A DNA stretch of 64,000 nt, taken from the NCBI GenBank assembly GCA_020631735.1, contig CM036201.1:80142502-80206501 (forward strand), written 5' to 3'. The translations under genes and the position numbers were made by a program. This stretch comes from Saccharum officinarum (Eukaryota; Streptophyta; Magnoliopsida; Poales; Poaceae). Below the pieces are notes generated by a model. The model made no database searches, had not been told where the DNA came from, and saw only the letters and a program-made list of their open reading frames with translations. This document shows positions 44,159 to 57,200 of the stretch, in pieces; positions within the stretch are counted from its first letter, which is position 1, and every line of letters begins with the position of its first letter.

Positions 44159-47100
44159 TCACAGGCCCTCGTCGTCGGCAGGCGGAACCACCTCGGCTTC
44201 AAAAAGCGAGGCCAGACGGCTTCCAGGCTCTTCGGCGGCTTCAATCAGCTCCACGCAGGCATCCTCGTTCTCCTCGTCTGTCCGATCCGGGTCTGTGATG
44301 AAGCCCTCGGCGACGAGCTTCATGTCAAACACAAACCCTGAACGGACGACGGCCAACGCCCTCTTCACGCCGTGATGGAGGCCGTCCCGTATCTTCTCCG
44401 GGCAAGGCGGCCCAGCGCCACCATCCGGCGGACGAAGGAGTTCCCTGGAACATCTTCCCGGTGTCGGCGTCGGGCTCGACCCCCAGGCCGTCACACACGG
44501 TGGTGATCGCGCCCTGGAGAAGTTGGGTCCTCCGGATCTCGGCTTCGAGGAGGCTCTGGAAGAAGTTGGCAGAAGATTGGGCCTCTCGATTCTCTCTCTC
44601 CAGCTCTGAAACACGACAAACAAATTAATACCCAACGCGGGGCCTTCAACGTCGTGGCCGTAACAATCACACTTACCCTCGATGTGGGTCTGCAGGCCCA
44701 CGACCTCGTCGCGAAGCCCCCGCAAGTTCGCTCGAGCCCCAGGAAGGCGCTGTCCTTGTCACTGATGGCTGCCTTTAGCGCCTCGATCTCCTGCCGAGCA
44801 GACTCGAGAGCTGCGTCCTTCTCTTGGACGGCTCCCTTCAGCGTCGTGACCTCGACGTTGAGGGTGTCGCGCTGAAGGCTAACCTGGAGACATCCTCCTC
44901 GAGCTCCTTCACCCGCATGGACAGGGGCTCGAGATCCCTGCGGGCCTGGGTAGCCTCCTCCCGAGCCTTGTCCATGCCAGTGCGCATCACGCCTCGGCCG
45001 CCCATGCCTGCATCGCTTCCTCTTTCAGCACCGCGTAGGCGACGCGCAGCTCGGCCATTTCGGCGTTCCGATCGGAAAGCCGTTTCTAGGCCTCCTCGGC
45101 CAAGACCCGTTGCTGAGACAGCGGCCCACACACCACTCTCATCCCGGATGAAGAGTGACTTGCGGCGGGAGTGCTCCTTCAGCTCCTAAACTCAATCCGA
45201 AAAAAACCCGAAAAGGTTAAAAAGCCGAGGGAAAAAGACACCAAGAAAACCACGGAAAAAGCCGACGGGTCGATCGTACCTCGGTGGCATCCCCATACTC
45301 GCACGGCACCAGACGCCACTTGGAGCAACCGATCAAGGTGCCGGCGGACGCCCTCGAGGTACTCCCATCGGTGCACTTCATCTTTGTCGTTCAGGACGAA
45401 GATGGGCTCGGCGTCGGGGTTCGCGGCATCCCTAAACTGGAGCGACGCCCCCACCTCGGTATGTCCGCCTCTGCCCGCGCTATCGCCAGCGCGGCGATGT
45501 CGGGCCATGACGACAACGACCCAGCCAGGCGTCTCCTGGTCCCGCGGAAGGACCGGCCTCGCCCACATTTTCCGCCTCTCTGACGGCCATCGAGGCACCG
45601 GCCTGATCCGCGGCTTCGCCCCCTCGACCCCATCACTTGTTTCCCTTTGTCAAGGGGGGTGTCGTCGGGGGGAAGGTCTGCAGCCATGGGTGCCCGCCCC
45701 CTAGGGGAACTGGCCCCTCAACCGCCGGCACCTCCGAGCCGGCGCCTCGACCGAAGACGGCTCGGTACCCGCGCCCCGACCGTAGGCGCCCCCGGATCCG
45801 GCACCTCTTCTTCCGACGCTCCGGTCAGGGGCTCGACCGCCCCGCCCTCCACCATCCCGCTGGCTCTGCCAACGGGTCTTGTTGTGGCTGCAACCCCCTC
45901 GCCAGGGCCGCCTCCTGTCCTGACGCCGACGCGACCTCCTCTATGGTCACTTGCCCCGTCTCGACCGTATTGAGCGCCGCTACCTCTGCGGTTCGGACCC
46001 CTCGACAGCAGGCTCCGGGCCCAGCACCACCACGGTGTCGACTGACCCCTGCCGTTGTCGCAGGTGCCCCTTCGCGGCCTCGACCTGCCGGACCCAGGCC
46101 GCATCCTGCTCCGCCCGTCTGGTTAAGGACAACGGCGCTGGCCCGCAGCGACTTCATGGGGGTAAGCCCATTGGCTCCGCCTTCCTCTTTAACCTGCAAA
46201 GTAAAGAAACGTCAGCCGACGGATCCAGAGAAAGGCAGGACAACGAGCAGATATACTTACCCGGAAATCGGCACCAAGGGCCTCAACCCGCGCGACCCGA
46301 GCCTCCCGGGACGGCCGATGGTGGCCTCGCAGCGGCCTCACCAGCAGGCCGAGCGCTCCTAGGAGCCCGGCCGACGCATCGCCCTGCGCCTTCTGTGCCT
46401 CCGAGGCCAGCTGGCCTCGGGTTCTTACGCCTGCCGACGCCGCCGCCGATGACGACGCCGGTACTGTCGTCCAGCCCCTGCCCGAGCCTGCAGGGCCTGG
46501 GCTGGTGCGGACGTCCCTGTTGACCCTCTCGCCGGGTCCGGGTAAAGCGGCCCCTCCCGTCGAGGGCCCGTCTCCTTCTCCGCCTTCTTCCCTCGGGCTC
46601 CTCGACCACGACGACCAAGGAGGATGCCCCCCTGATGGGCTCCAGCAGGGGGCGAATGTCGGGAAGATCCCCTAGCCTAGTCGCGATCTCATACCGCGAC
46701 ACGGCATCGTCGTCGTCACCGCTGCTGTCGTCGTCCTCCCCCGAGACCGTCTCGGAAGGCGACGGCGCCAGGGGGACCCCGTCGATGGTCTGCTGGCGCC
46801 GAAGCTTCTTCAGCGCCTCCGCCTCTTTGGCCCTGCGGATCGCCCGCTTCTTGGCCGTCTCCTGGTCTGCTTCTTCTTGGAAGCATGCAGGCGCCGAGCC
46901 TCTGGGCGGGCCGGTCCTCCGGGACCGGCGGACGCGTTTCCCAAGCGCGACAAATCCTACACGCCGGCCTCGACCACATCAGCGAAATCCACAGATAAAC
47001 GAAAATAGCAACACCTCAGCCCTGGGATCGTACCACGGACTCGAACCCTCGGTAGGCTCATGGGAACCCGGTTGGCCTCCTCTACCTTGAAGTTCCCGAC

Positions 47101-47935
47101 CATCCGCGCGCTCGCCGAGGACCTCCTCGAGGGCGAGGGATTCATTGGACATCCGGGTCCCCTCCAGATTTGCCTCCGGAGTCATCTGGTCCAAACGGAG
47201 ACGACGCCGGCACAACGGCATCACTCTGCGGTGATGGAAGGCCGCGGCCACCGCCGCAGCCGTCAAGCCCCGAAGGCGAAGCTGCTGCAGCGCCGCCAGC
47301 AGCGGGTCTAGGCGCGGCTTCTCGGCCTCCGGCACTCCGTACGACCAGCGCTCCTCTCGGGCGTCAACACGCGGCGTATACCTCGGCAACTGATTTTCAT
47401 CATTGCGGAGGTAGAACCAACCTTCGTGCCACCCACTGTTCGAAGAGATGAGGCGGGCCGGGATGTACAGATCCACCCGACCCGACCTCACCTGCAGCAC
47501 GCAGCTCCCCACTCGAGCCGCACACAGGACGCCCTTCTCCCCTGCCTTCTTGGCAAAGAGCTCGCCTTGAAAAGGTGAAGCCACAGGTTCCACTGTGGCT
47601 CACCCCAAGGTAGCCCTCGCAGACCGCCGCGAAGATGGCGGCCTGCACGACGGCGTTGGGGGAGAGGTGGTGAAGCTCCACCGGTAGTGGTGGAGGAGCG
47701 CACGCATGAAGACGACGCCGGCACGCCAAACCCCGCTCGTGGAAGCAGACGAAGCTCACCACATACCCTTCAGGGGCACCGGTTCCCGGTGGGCAGGGGG
47801 CGGCGCCATCCACTCCGGCTGCGACCGGCTCGTCCTTGGCCGCAACAGCCCGTCCTCGACCAACTCTTCAACCTCCTCTCCGTCACCGAGGAGGCGGCCT
47901 AGTCGTCGGGGGAGGATCTGGCTCTTCCCTGCCAT
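44159..47935 (-). pseudogene. Antisense multi-exon gene of D, 'putative gypsy-type transposon' protein
   Basis: Runs opposite to gag-pol. ATG at 47935 (MAGKSQILPRR). The first exon shows EGYVVSFVCFHERGLA, VELHHLSPNAVVQAAIFAAV, YIPARLISSNSGWHEGWFYL and RWSYGVPEAEKPRLDPLL, the block I associate with plant Transposase_28-type proteins. It needs at least three frameshifts to be read (about 47780, 47610 and 47580). Downstream are a coiled-coil part (~44840-45130) and an end rich in E/D (EENEDACVELIEAAEEPGSR). Introns are supported by GT-AG pairs on minus: 46259-46196 (GTAAGTATA...TTTGCAG), 45291-45187 (GTACGA...GTTTAG) and ~44677-44608 (GTAAGTGTG...TTTCAG). Role unknown; broken here. Confidence 0.75.
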
Positions 47936-48980
47936 CGGTGCTGTCAGAGGGGGGGATGGAAAGGATGTGGTCGCGGCAACGACGCGGGCGGAGAACGCGA
48001 TAAGGCAAAGATTGTCTGAGGCAGGAGATTGCAGGAACGCAAGGGACCGGTGGGGAACGCAGACCCCTAGGCCTTAACTTTATATGCCCAGGCAGAAGCC
48101 CAACGGCCGCGCGTGAAGGTAGGAACAGTTTTCCCGCATTAAATGCGCTCAACCTAACCGTTTCTTACATCTCGCAGGAGTCGGGCACGTGGCCGTCCCC
48201 CACGTCGTGAACCACATGCCACGTCGCCCACTACCGCGCCGATCTCGCCTCCCTGAAAGACGCGCCCGGCTAACGAACGAGGAGGGATCCGCGGACGAAT
48301 ATCCCCCAGGTATGTGGAAAATGGGCCCGAAGCCCGTAATAAGTCTCGAGGGAGCGAAAGCTGGCCCTCGAACAGGGTTCGACAGCTGCTCTCGAGCCAG
48401 AGTTAGGGACGACCCAGGGTGCCGCCGTACATGGCCAAGGCTCGAGCCACGCTCTCGAGGCACCCAGGACGTATTCGAGGCCGAAGGAGAAAGGTCGTCG
48501 TAGGAATCCCTCCGGGGAGGCATCGAGCCCTCGAATCCCGTCGAAGGGAATCGAGATCCACACGACCACTTCTTGGCATCTTTGAGGGCGCCTCCGGGCC
48601 ACTAGCCGACCCCTAACGAACGGGGCACGTGCTCTCACTCAATTCCCCCGCTAGCAGCTCACCGGAGATCATCGGAACTCGCGCCAACGAGGGTAGTACG
48701 GCGTTCTCCACCCCTCCTCCTTTTTTCGGAAAAAGAGCGTGAGGGTCACGTAGCAAAGACGGCCGGACCCTGATCGACCTCGGCGCACCGAGGCTCGGGG
48801 GCTTGACCACAGCGAATCGTTCCCAATCAAACGCGTACAAGACTCGGAGAGTCTCAATAACTCCACCGAGGCTCGGGGGCTACACCCGGCGGGTGCGCTC
48901 GCGCGCCCCGCCGGAAAGATCACGGCGCTACGACTCCAATTCTGACTAGCCTCTGGGAGAGTGATAACACTCACCAAAGC
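47936..48980. other. 3' untranslated region of D
   Basis: About 1 kb between the antisense gene's start and the purine tract. It should hold the antisense promoter; a TTTATATGCCC-like AT patch near 48078 is a weak candidate. No coding region is supported. Confidence 0.5.
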
Positions 48981-48993
48981 TCGGAGGGGCTAC
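48981..48993 (+). other. Polypurine tract of D
   Basis: TCGGAGGGGCTAC immediately before the right LTR, the usual Tat form. Confidence 0.7.
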
Positions 48994-49420
48994 TGTCGGT
49001 ACCAACAGTACGGGGGTACCGCACCTATCGCCAAAAACTAACACGACCGAAACGCGCAATAAAAGATTAGCCCGCTCAACCGCGTACCCAGTCAGTCTCG
49101 TACGAGGCCCCTCGACGGGGCGCCTCGACCGCGCTCCGGCTCCGACTCGTACGAGCCGCTCGACGGGGCACCTCGATCGAGCCCGGCTCCAACTCGTACG
49201 AGGCCCGCTCGAGCTGGACGCCTCGGCCACGCCCCGGCTCGGACTCGTGGAGGCCCGCTCGCGGGGCACCTCGACCGCGCCCTGCTCCGACTCGTACGAG
49301 GCCCGCTCGACGGGGCGGCCTCGACCGTGCCCCATCCCATGCCGCAAGGTACCTCGACAGCGCTCCGACCCGCGCGAGGCTCGACCGCCCGCTGGGGAGA
49401 ACCCGACTCGCGTGAGCCCG
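48994..49420 (+). repeat. Partial 3' LTR of D, cut by gap
   Basis: Starts TGTCGGTACC like 35772, with many single-base deletions compared with the left LTR, especially toward the gap. Confidence 0.85.
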
Positions 49421-49520
49421 NNNNNNNNNNNNNNNNNNNNNNNNNNNNNNNNNNNNNNNNNNNNNNNNNNNNNNNNNNNNNNNNNNNNNNNNNNNNNNNN
49501 NNNNNNNNNNNNNNNNNNNN
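49421..49520. other. Assembly gap (100 N)
   Basis: Exactly 100 N joining a D LTR to a family A LTR. True distance unknown. Confidence 0.99.
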
Positions 49521-50414
49521 AGCAATCGGGCGGTGGCGGTTCACCGGCGTCGGAACGCGACGACGGAGATGGCGGCAAGCAGTGAGCGAGCGGGTGAGCA
49601 CGGCTCCCGTTCGGGTTTTCCAAAGGGAATGAGAGGGAGAGCGATGTGAGGAGAGAAAGGAGGCAGGGGCGCGGCGTGGCGTCAAGAAGCCGGGTGCGCA
49701 GGTGACGGACGGCCATGCGGAGGGCGTCGCCGGCATGCGGCTGCCACGCGGCTGGCGTGTTCTGTCGCGGCGCCAGCGAGACCGCGCGCGTGGGAGCGGG
49801 AGGAGGAAGCGCGCGCGACGCGGGCCAGGCCGCTGCGCTGCGCTGGGCGGGCGCGCGCGGGAGGCGTGGGCCGCTTCGGCCGATGGGCCGAAAGGTGGCG
49901 GCGGCCTGCTAGCGCTAGGAATTGTTTTCATTTTTATTTTTCCAGAGAAATTCAATTAAAATTCAAATTACAGTTTTCAAATTCAATTTTTGGGCAAGCA
50001 AATGACCTTTTCTGAAATTGGCCCAAAAATGAAAGTGGTTTAGAATTTTATTTCCTACAACTTTTATTAAGGGACCAACCTCAAAACTCTTAGAGATTTT
50101 GAATTATAGAATAAAAGCTAATTTAGGAGGATTTTTGAATATTTCCAAATAACATTTTTAAAACAAGTTTTTGACAAAACTTTGAGTAATTTAGTTGCTC
50201 CAAAAATTTGACCTATAATTCTAAGTGATATAAAATTTATAGTTGCACAATTTTGATGAAAGATAATTAGCACATTAACATATTACATCATGAATACCAT
50301 TTTCCAAGCTTTTATTTCATTCAAGTTATAATATTACCATATATGATTATGGATGATATGAAATGTCATGCTTATGATTGCAATGCAAATGCTTGCGTAA
50401 CACCGGGGGTTACA
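49521..50414 (-). repeat. Partial 3' LTR of A2
   Basis: Matches 25686-26582 with several indels near the gap. Starts TGTAACCCC on minus. Confidence 0.85.
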
Positions 50415-50425
50415 GCCCTCCCCCT
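50415..50425 (-). other. Polypurine tract of A2
   Basis: AGGGGGAGGGC on minus directly before the 3' LTR. Confidence 0.75.
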
Positions 50426-50450
50426 ATAAAAATCTCGTCCCGAGATTGGG

Positions 50451-50828
50451 TTACGAACCATTTATTATAAAAATCTTCGTATGCTTTTTGTAGGTATTCA
50501 CCCGTTTCCCAAGATGCATCTCCTTCATCATGATGACTCCACTGTATCTTATATGTTTCACCACACTGTTTCGAGTAACTCTTTCTTTAGAGTCCAACAC
50601 TTGAACCGGTTGCTCACGATATACAAAATCTGACTTGAGCTTTATACCTCGAGGTTCGATTCTTTCTTCGGAACACGCAACACTTCTTGAGATGCGATAC
50701 ATGAAAACTGGGAATATAGCACTCATTGTCTCAGGTAACTCCAACTTATAAGCGACTGGACCTTTTTCTTCCAAAATCTTATATGGTCCCACAAATTGGC
50801 TGCAAGCTTTCTGCGTACTCCAAACCAT
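50451..50828 (-). pseudogene. pol: Integrase C-terminus and chromodomain remnant, A2
   Basis: Lies in a different frame from the integrase core, so at least one frameshift occurs near 50.79 kb. Readable pieces are FVGPYKILEEKGPVAYKLEL, QPVQVLDSKERVTRNS and HIRYSGV. A further shift follows, as the expected HHDEGDASWE-type end is in another frame. The intact relative is at 18382-18860. Confidence 0.8.
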
Positions 50829-51577
50829 TTCCTCTTCATTGGCGTGACTTTCAGATAAACATAGTCACCAACCTCGAACATAAGCGGTCTCCTTCTTCGA
50901 TCTGCATAGCTTTTCTGACGTGATTGAGTGGCTTTCATGTTTTGCTGAATGATATGAACTTTCTTCTCAGCTTCTTCTACGAAGTCAATACCGTAGTATC
51001 TTCTTTCTCCTGGCTCAATCCAGTTAAGTGGTGTTCTACACTTTCTGCCATACAAAGCTTCGAACGGTGCCATCTTGATACTTTCTTGATAACTATTATT
51101 GTAAGCGAACTCTGCTAAAGGTAACCATGACTCCCATGAACCTCTAGAAGATAACACACAGGCTCTCAACATGTCTTCCAGAACAACATTAACTCTTTCA
51201 GTCTGACCATCTGTTTGAGGATGATAGGCGGTACTACGAATTAAACTCGTCCCCAAACCTTTATGCAAGTGCTCTCAAAAGTGAGCAGTGAATTGTGACC
51301 CTCTGTCAGACACGATATTCTTCGGTATGCCATGTAATCTCACAATCTCAGCAATATACTTCTCGGCATATTGAGGTGGTCTATATTCTGTCTTGACAGG
51401 TAAAAAGTGAGCTGTCTTTGTAAGGCGATCCACAATTACCCAAATCGAATCATGTCCTTTCTGAGTAGTGGGCAAACCTATGATGAAATCCATGCTTATA
51501 TCATCCCACTTCCAACTAGGTACAGACAAAGGTTGTAACAATCCGGCAAGTCTCATATGAATAGCCTTTACCCTGCA
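50729..51577 (-). pseudogene. pol: Integrase core, A2
   Basis: In frame with RT, with TGA near 51575 and TGA 51272-51274 (where TGG is expected). The DDE triad is visible: DDISMDFIIGLP, IVSDRGSQFTAHF and HPQTDGQTERVN. RPLMFEVGDYVYLKV starts the C-terminal domain before the frameshift. Would insert element DNA into the host chromosome; inactive here. Confidence 0.85.
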
Positions 51578-52426
51578 TCATGTGTCACATCTGGCTACAT
51601 ATGCCGCAATCTCTTTCTTCATCTTGGTCCACCAAAAACGAGATCTTAAGTCTTGGTACATTTTGCTACTTCCGGGATGGATAGATAACTTTGAAAGGTG
51701 AGCCTCATCCATAAGTTTATTCTTAAGCTCTCCATCCTTAGGAACAACAAGACGGTCGTCAAACCATAACACGTCATGTTCATCCAATCTAAAGTGCTTG
51801 GATGGTTCTTCTTTAATCTTTTCTTTGATATGGAATATCCCTTTGTCGGTTTTCTGGCCTTCTATTATCTTACTCTCCAAAGAACAACTAATCTGAATAC
51901 TGTATAACATTGCAGGATGCATTAGATCAAAACCATCTTCGAGCAAAGGGTACACATTCAGGCAATGTGACTTTCTACTCAAAGCATCTGCCACTACATT
52001 GGCCTTTCTAGGATGATATTGCACATTCAAATTGTAATCTTTGATCAATTCTAACCATCTTCGCTGTCTCATGTTCAATTCAGGTTGGGTGAAGATGTAC
52101 TTGAGACTCTTATGATCGGTGAAAATATTGCACACATTACCAAGTAAGTAATGTCTCCAAATTTTCAAGGCGTGTACTACGGCAGCAAGTTCAAGATCAT
52201 GCGTCGGATAGTTGATCTCATGCTTTCTCAACTGTCGGGAGACATAAGCAATGACTCTTCCTTCTTGCATAAGAACACAACATAATCCTATTTTTGATGC
52301 GTCGCAAAACACATCAAAAGGTTTCTCAATGTCCGGTTGCGCTAGAACTGGAGCAGTGGTCAACAATTTCTGCAAGGTGTGGAAAACTGTCTCACACTCC
52401 TCTGTCCATACAAACTTATGATATTT
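51578..52426 (-). pseudogene. pol: RNase H and integrase zinc region, A2
   Basis: FDVFCDASKIGLCCVL, DLELAAVVHALKIW, FTDHKSLKYIF and NVVADALSRK are the gypsy RNase H motifs. The integrase HHCC region follows (HLSKLSIHPGSSKMYQDL, VARCDT). Bounded upstream by TAG at 52424-52426, where CAG is plausible. Confidence 0.87.
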
Positions 52427-53401
52427 CTATAGCAGACTTGTCATTGGCTTGGCAATCTTCGAGAAGTCTGGTATAAAACGACGATAGTAACCAGCTAAAC
52501 CCAAGAAACTTCTAACTTCAAAAACTGTGATTGGTGTCTTCCAATCCATAACCTCTTGCACTTTACTCGGGTCTACGGATACTCCATTCTCCGACAGAAT
52601 GTGACCAAGGAAAGGAATTTTCTTCAACCAAAATTCACACTTGCTAAACTTAGCATACAACTTATGATCTCTCAGTCTGGTTAAGACAATTCTCAGATGC
52701 TCTTTATGATCTTTCTCATTCTCAGAGTATACTAGAATATCATCAATGAATACAACCACAAACTTGTCCAACTCTGGCATGAAAACTGTATTCATCAGAT
52801 ACATAAAGTATGCAGGAGCATTTGTTAAGCCAAAGGACATAACAAGATACTCGTACAACCCATATCTGGTAGAGAAAGTGGTTTTCGGTATATCTTGTGG
52901 TCTAATCTTTATCTGATGATAACCTGATCTTAAATCTATCTTGGAGAACACTCTGGCTTTGGCTAACTGATCGAACAAAACATCAATGTGAGGTAAGGGA
53001 TACTTATTCTTGACAGTTACAGCATTAAGAGGCCTATAATCCACACACATCCTCAAAGTACCCTCTTTCTTTTTCTTCACAAACAAGGCAGGGCATCCCC
53101 ATTCAGACTTACTTGGCCGGATAAACCCCTTGTTCAACAACTCCTCTAGTTGCTTCTTCAACTCAGCTAACTCATCTGGAAGCATCCTATAAGGTCTCCT
53201 GAAAATTGGAGCTGTCCCGAGAATCAATTCAATTCCAAACTCCACATCTCTATCCGGCGAAAGACCAGGTAACTCATCTGGAAACACATTTGGAAACTCA
53301 CACACGACCGGAATCTGATGAATCGGAATGACTTCCATAGCACATGTCACACTCACTAGGTCTGTTCTTTTGGGCAATGGTACCTGAAAAGTACCCTCTC
53401 C
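52427..53401 (-). pseudogene. pol: Reverse transcriptase, A2
   Basis: Full RT domain without internal stops. Motifs are [73 protein letters not shown] and FIDDILVYS (catalytic FIDD form of the YxDD box), then [14 protein letters not shown] 53399-53401 divides it from protease. Expected to be dead only through the flanking stops. Confidence 0.9.
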
Positions 53402-54264
53402 CTAGGGATCCTTCAGGGTAAGTACTCGACTTCCTGTATCTATAACTGCTCCCCATTCTTCCATCCAATTCATCCCTATGATGACATCCAGAACTAGTCC
53501 AGGCATGACTATTAGGTTAACTCGAAACTTTCGACTACCTAACTCAAGGGTTGCCCCTCCAACCATCTGATTGGTTAAAACATCAGCTCCTGCTGAACTT
53601 ATACGGTAACCATAACTTAAGTCTGTGCATAGTTGTTCATGTTTCCGTGCAAATGCTTGACTCATGAAAGAATATGATGATCCAAAATCAAATAGAACAA
53701 CTGCAGGGTTTTGGTTAACAGGAAACTTACCAGAAGTTATGGGCTCTCCCTCAAGAATCTCTTCCACAGTGGTGTGGTGCACTCGAGCATTATAAGTCTG
53801 TTGCTTCTTTCGGGGCGGATAAGGACAGAACTTGGAAAAGTGGTCTGGCTGATCACAATTATAGCAATGTCCCTTTACTGTACCGATAGATCCTATCGCT
53901 CCCTTCGAGTTACCTTGTCCCGCGGTTGCGGCGGTTCTTGCTGGCGGCACTGCCATCTTGTATGGCTTCTGCGATTCCTTGTAGTTCTGGGTCTTATGCT
54001 GCGGTGGCCTAAACCTTGCACCAGGTGCAGACGGACGATAGGTTGAACGATTAGCAGTGATAACTCTGGACTGTGATGGTCCTGACTCAAAGGCTCTCTT
54101 GCGAGTCTTGGATGCTGTGTACGCGTTGTTGTTCTTCTCTTGTTTCAGACAATCACTGATGAAGTCATTGAATCTGGCGCGGGTATTGGTACCCACATGC
54201 TTCATCATCTTCGGACCTAACCCTCTCTTGAAGCTAGCAATCTTCTTAGCATATGTGTCAACCA
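53402..54264 (-). pseudogene. gag-pol: Gag C-terminus and protease, A2
   Basis: Resumes gag after the solo-LTR insertion (DTYAKKIASFKRGL). The CCHC knuckle is CYNCDQPDHFSKFC. The protease active site reads VLFDFGSSYSFMS, that is D-F-G where retroviral-type proteases have D-S/T-G; a single base change would explain it. VMPGLVLDVIIGMNWM is the second protease motif. Ends at TAG 53399-53401. Confidence 0.87.
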
Positions 54265-57200
54265 TGTAACAGAACCGTCCAAATTATAAGAGCACAAGTA
54301 CAAAAATAATCACCGAAGTGATCAAATTCTCGCACTTGAGCCCATATAACTCCGGTAGTCCAATGAAATCATGAGGGATTTCAAACCAACCAACATACCA
54401 GTCAAGATCGTAGTGATTCAACATGACAAGTCATATGTTACAACCATTTCACAAGTAATTGAATATACATCGGAGTTCAACATAGTTATTACAACTTAAG
54501 TTTAAAAGTAGCGGAAGCAAAGTAATTTGAAACTAACAACACCCTTATTTCAAATACATGCCAGTACGAAGGTTGACTTCCAACAAAAGCATTAGAGAGA
54601 AGATAACTCAGAAGGATCATGCCCGTGATCACACTCTGCCACTAGGCAGGAGCCAACCAACTCTTGCAGTCGCCATGATACTTCACAACCGGCAACAAGT
54701 GGGGATAAAACCCTGAGTACGAGAAGGTACTCAGCTAGACTTATCCGTCAGAAACCAGAAATAAGGTGACACCAAGGATCATGCAAGGCTGATATAAAGT
54801 GGGGCTAGCTTGACAACATTTTGCATAAAAGCTTAATATAGATGATCAATCATTAATGCTTAAGCATCAAGTTAATTATCATTAACCTATCATCTATATT
54901 AGAACCTGTACTAGAGCACTCACTTTATTAGGAGCAAACAATATTAACCATAGCAGGTATAAATTGAGGCAACCTTTCCATCGTGATCCAATTAACCATC
55001 AGTTCAATTTAATTGAATCTACGTTGCCGCTGCTCAAGTCAAGTGCTCACTAACCGGGAGCGACGGCGATTCGAATCGAATTCCTATCCAGCTGGAGGGG
55101 TATTTCTAACACTCATCGCGCAGGCCCCTGCCAGGGTCGCACAAGCCACCTTTTCATATGATTCAGGAATCGCGGGTCCGAATGATGTCATGACCCCAAG
55201 GGCGACACTCTGCTAGGTGATAGGGACTCTAACCCCCCCTTGGTCTCATGCCAATGTCCCCAAGCACATCCTTTCTCTCCTCCAAGAAGCAACCTACCAT
55301 TCGATTCCCGGCCTGAATCACATTACTCGGCTTCGCGGTCGGAACGACTTATCCGGCCAACTAAGTGTTAGACTGTGTTCAACATGACTCAAGGACGTAC
55401 AGCGAATCGGTCCTTAAACGACTCAGACAGGGATAGATCCACACCCAAGACCTCCATGCCTTGTTGCTTCACTATCGTCATCCCGCCCGGTCTCATTTCA
55501 ATTTATTAACACATGGTTCCATTCCACGATAGCAATATAGCCAACCGTGCCATATATGAATATCCCTACATCTCGCAGGTGACAGGAAATCACCTGACTT
55601 CTACCGCTTAAAGCAGGGCTAAGCATCTACTCGATCCTAGTCTATGTAGGATTCAGGGATTCATATATCTGGACAAGGAATGATATAATGCAGCAAGGTT
55701 TTTAACCAACTCCTACCACTTAATGCAACAATACTTATAACATAAATATGATTAATTGCTTTGAAGGTAGGAGGCTTATAATGCTCCGGGGCTTGCCTGG
55801 GATCCGACTCAAGTTAGAGTATGTCAGAAGAAACTCGCTTGGCGAGCATTCCCTCCGTCTAACACTTGTTCGGTCCTTCTATCTTCGGAATGAATCCACC
55901 AACTCCATCTTCGGGTTTGGCTCCACATCAGGTCCTTCACGTGTTTCAGCTAGTGTACCTAAATGAGGTGCAATAATGCATATGTATGAATACATATAAG
56001 TGAAATAAACAAAGCAATCAAGCAAACATACCAAAGTTCACATAAGCACCTAGAGCTAATTAACTTAATCCTTATTAGGGCATAACATAGAAGATTGCAA
56101 GCAAATCAATCAAGACACAAGTCTTATAAGATCCTAGGGTACCAATCAAGTATCATCAAAGATATGAGTCACATTTCAATACCCAAGCATGACAAAGTTA
56201 ATCAAAGTACTAGAACTAGAAATTGCTACCTTCTGGACATCAGACCAACAGTTGAGTAATTTAATCATAACTGGAGATCTACAACTCCAAATGACTTGCA
56301 AGAAGACATTATGAAAAGCTTATGAAATTATCTATATTTCATTTATAATCATCACAGCATGATTCCAAAGTTTAACATGTCGAATTTACATAAACACAGC
56401 AACTGGTCTAACAAGATAGAGAGCAAGCAATTCTGTAACCTAACTTTAAACAGCTATAACTCCTAAACCACATGTCCAATTGCCACCAAAATTTAGCAGT
56501 AGCTAGATCATGAAATTCACAACAACTTTGTTATAGCACACAAGACATGAAAACATCATTTGCATAGGGTAATTAACAATATTCTTAAATCTGTTTAGAA
56601 ACCTCATTCGCAAGAAATAATTATTAACTTATGTTGCAAACATATACTTGGACAAAACTAACTTTACCAACATGTCACACATGACTAATGAACACCAGAA
56701 GACATAATGTCCATTCCTAAATAAATTCTTTTAATGCATTTTCTTAATTTATTTAGATAATTAGGTGGAATTATGAACACATATCCAAGGTGCACAATAA
56801 ATTCTACCAAAATTACAATGGCCTACACATGCTCCCAAAAGTCTACTGTCCAAATTTGAAACCATTTGGACATGTATATCAACCTCTAAGAAAAAAACAA
56901 ATTGCTATTGCAATAATCATGTGAGAGCAAGTTAAACTTAACACTCAATATTTTCTGTGAACACAAGGCCATATTATGAATCAATATGATAGAGAAATAT
57001 CATACTAAGGTAATGGAACAACATTTTCTATTTTATCAATTATATATTATTTATAAGCTATTTATCAAGCCGTAAACAAGTTAAATCAATAACTAGATCA
57101 TACAATAAGCAATGACCATGAAATTTATACCACAGTACATCCATATCATGACAAACCTACCATCAAAATTTTACATCATTTTGAGCATCACCACTCAAGA

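Larger units (their letters stand above)
35772..49420 (+). mobile_element. Tat-lineage gypsy retrotransposon D with antisense gene
   Basis: Left LTR 35772-37029, primer site, gag, pol (protease, RT, RNase H, second RNase H, integrase), a long 3' region with a minus-strand gene, a purine tract and a right LTR cut by the gap. The order, the second RNase H before integrase, the CPYHKG...CHML gag finger, the DGGSS protease motif and the antisense gene all point to the Tat group (RIRE2/Grande-like). Gag has five and pol five in-frame stops, so the copy cannot make its own proteins. The target duplication cannot be checked because the right end is in the gap. Confidence 0.88.

Noticed and set aside
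45171..46523. Plus-strand ORFs in the 3' part of D
   Set aside because: They are shadows of the antisense gene exons, which show coding motifs and splice sites on minus.
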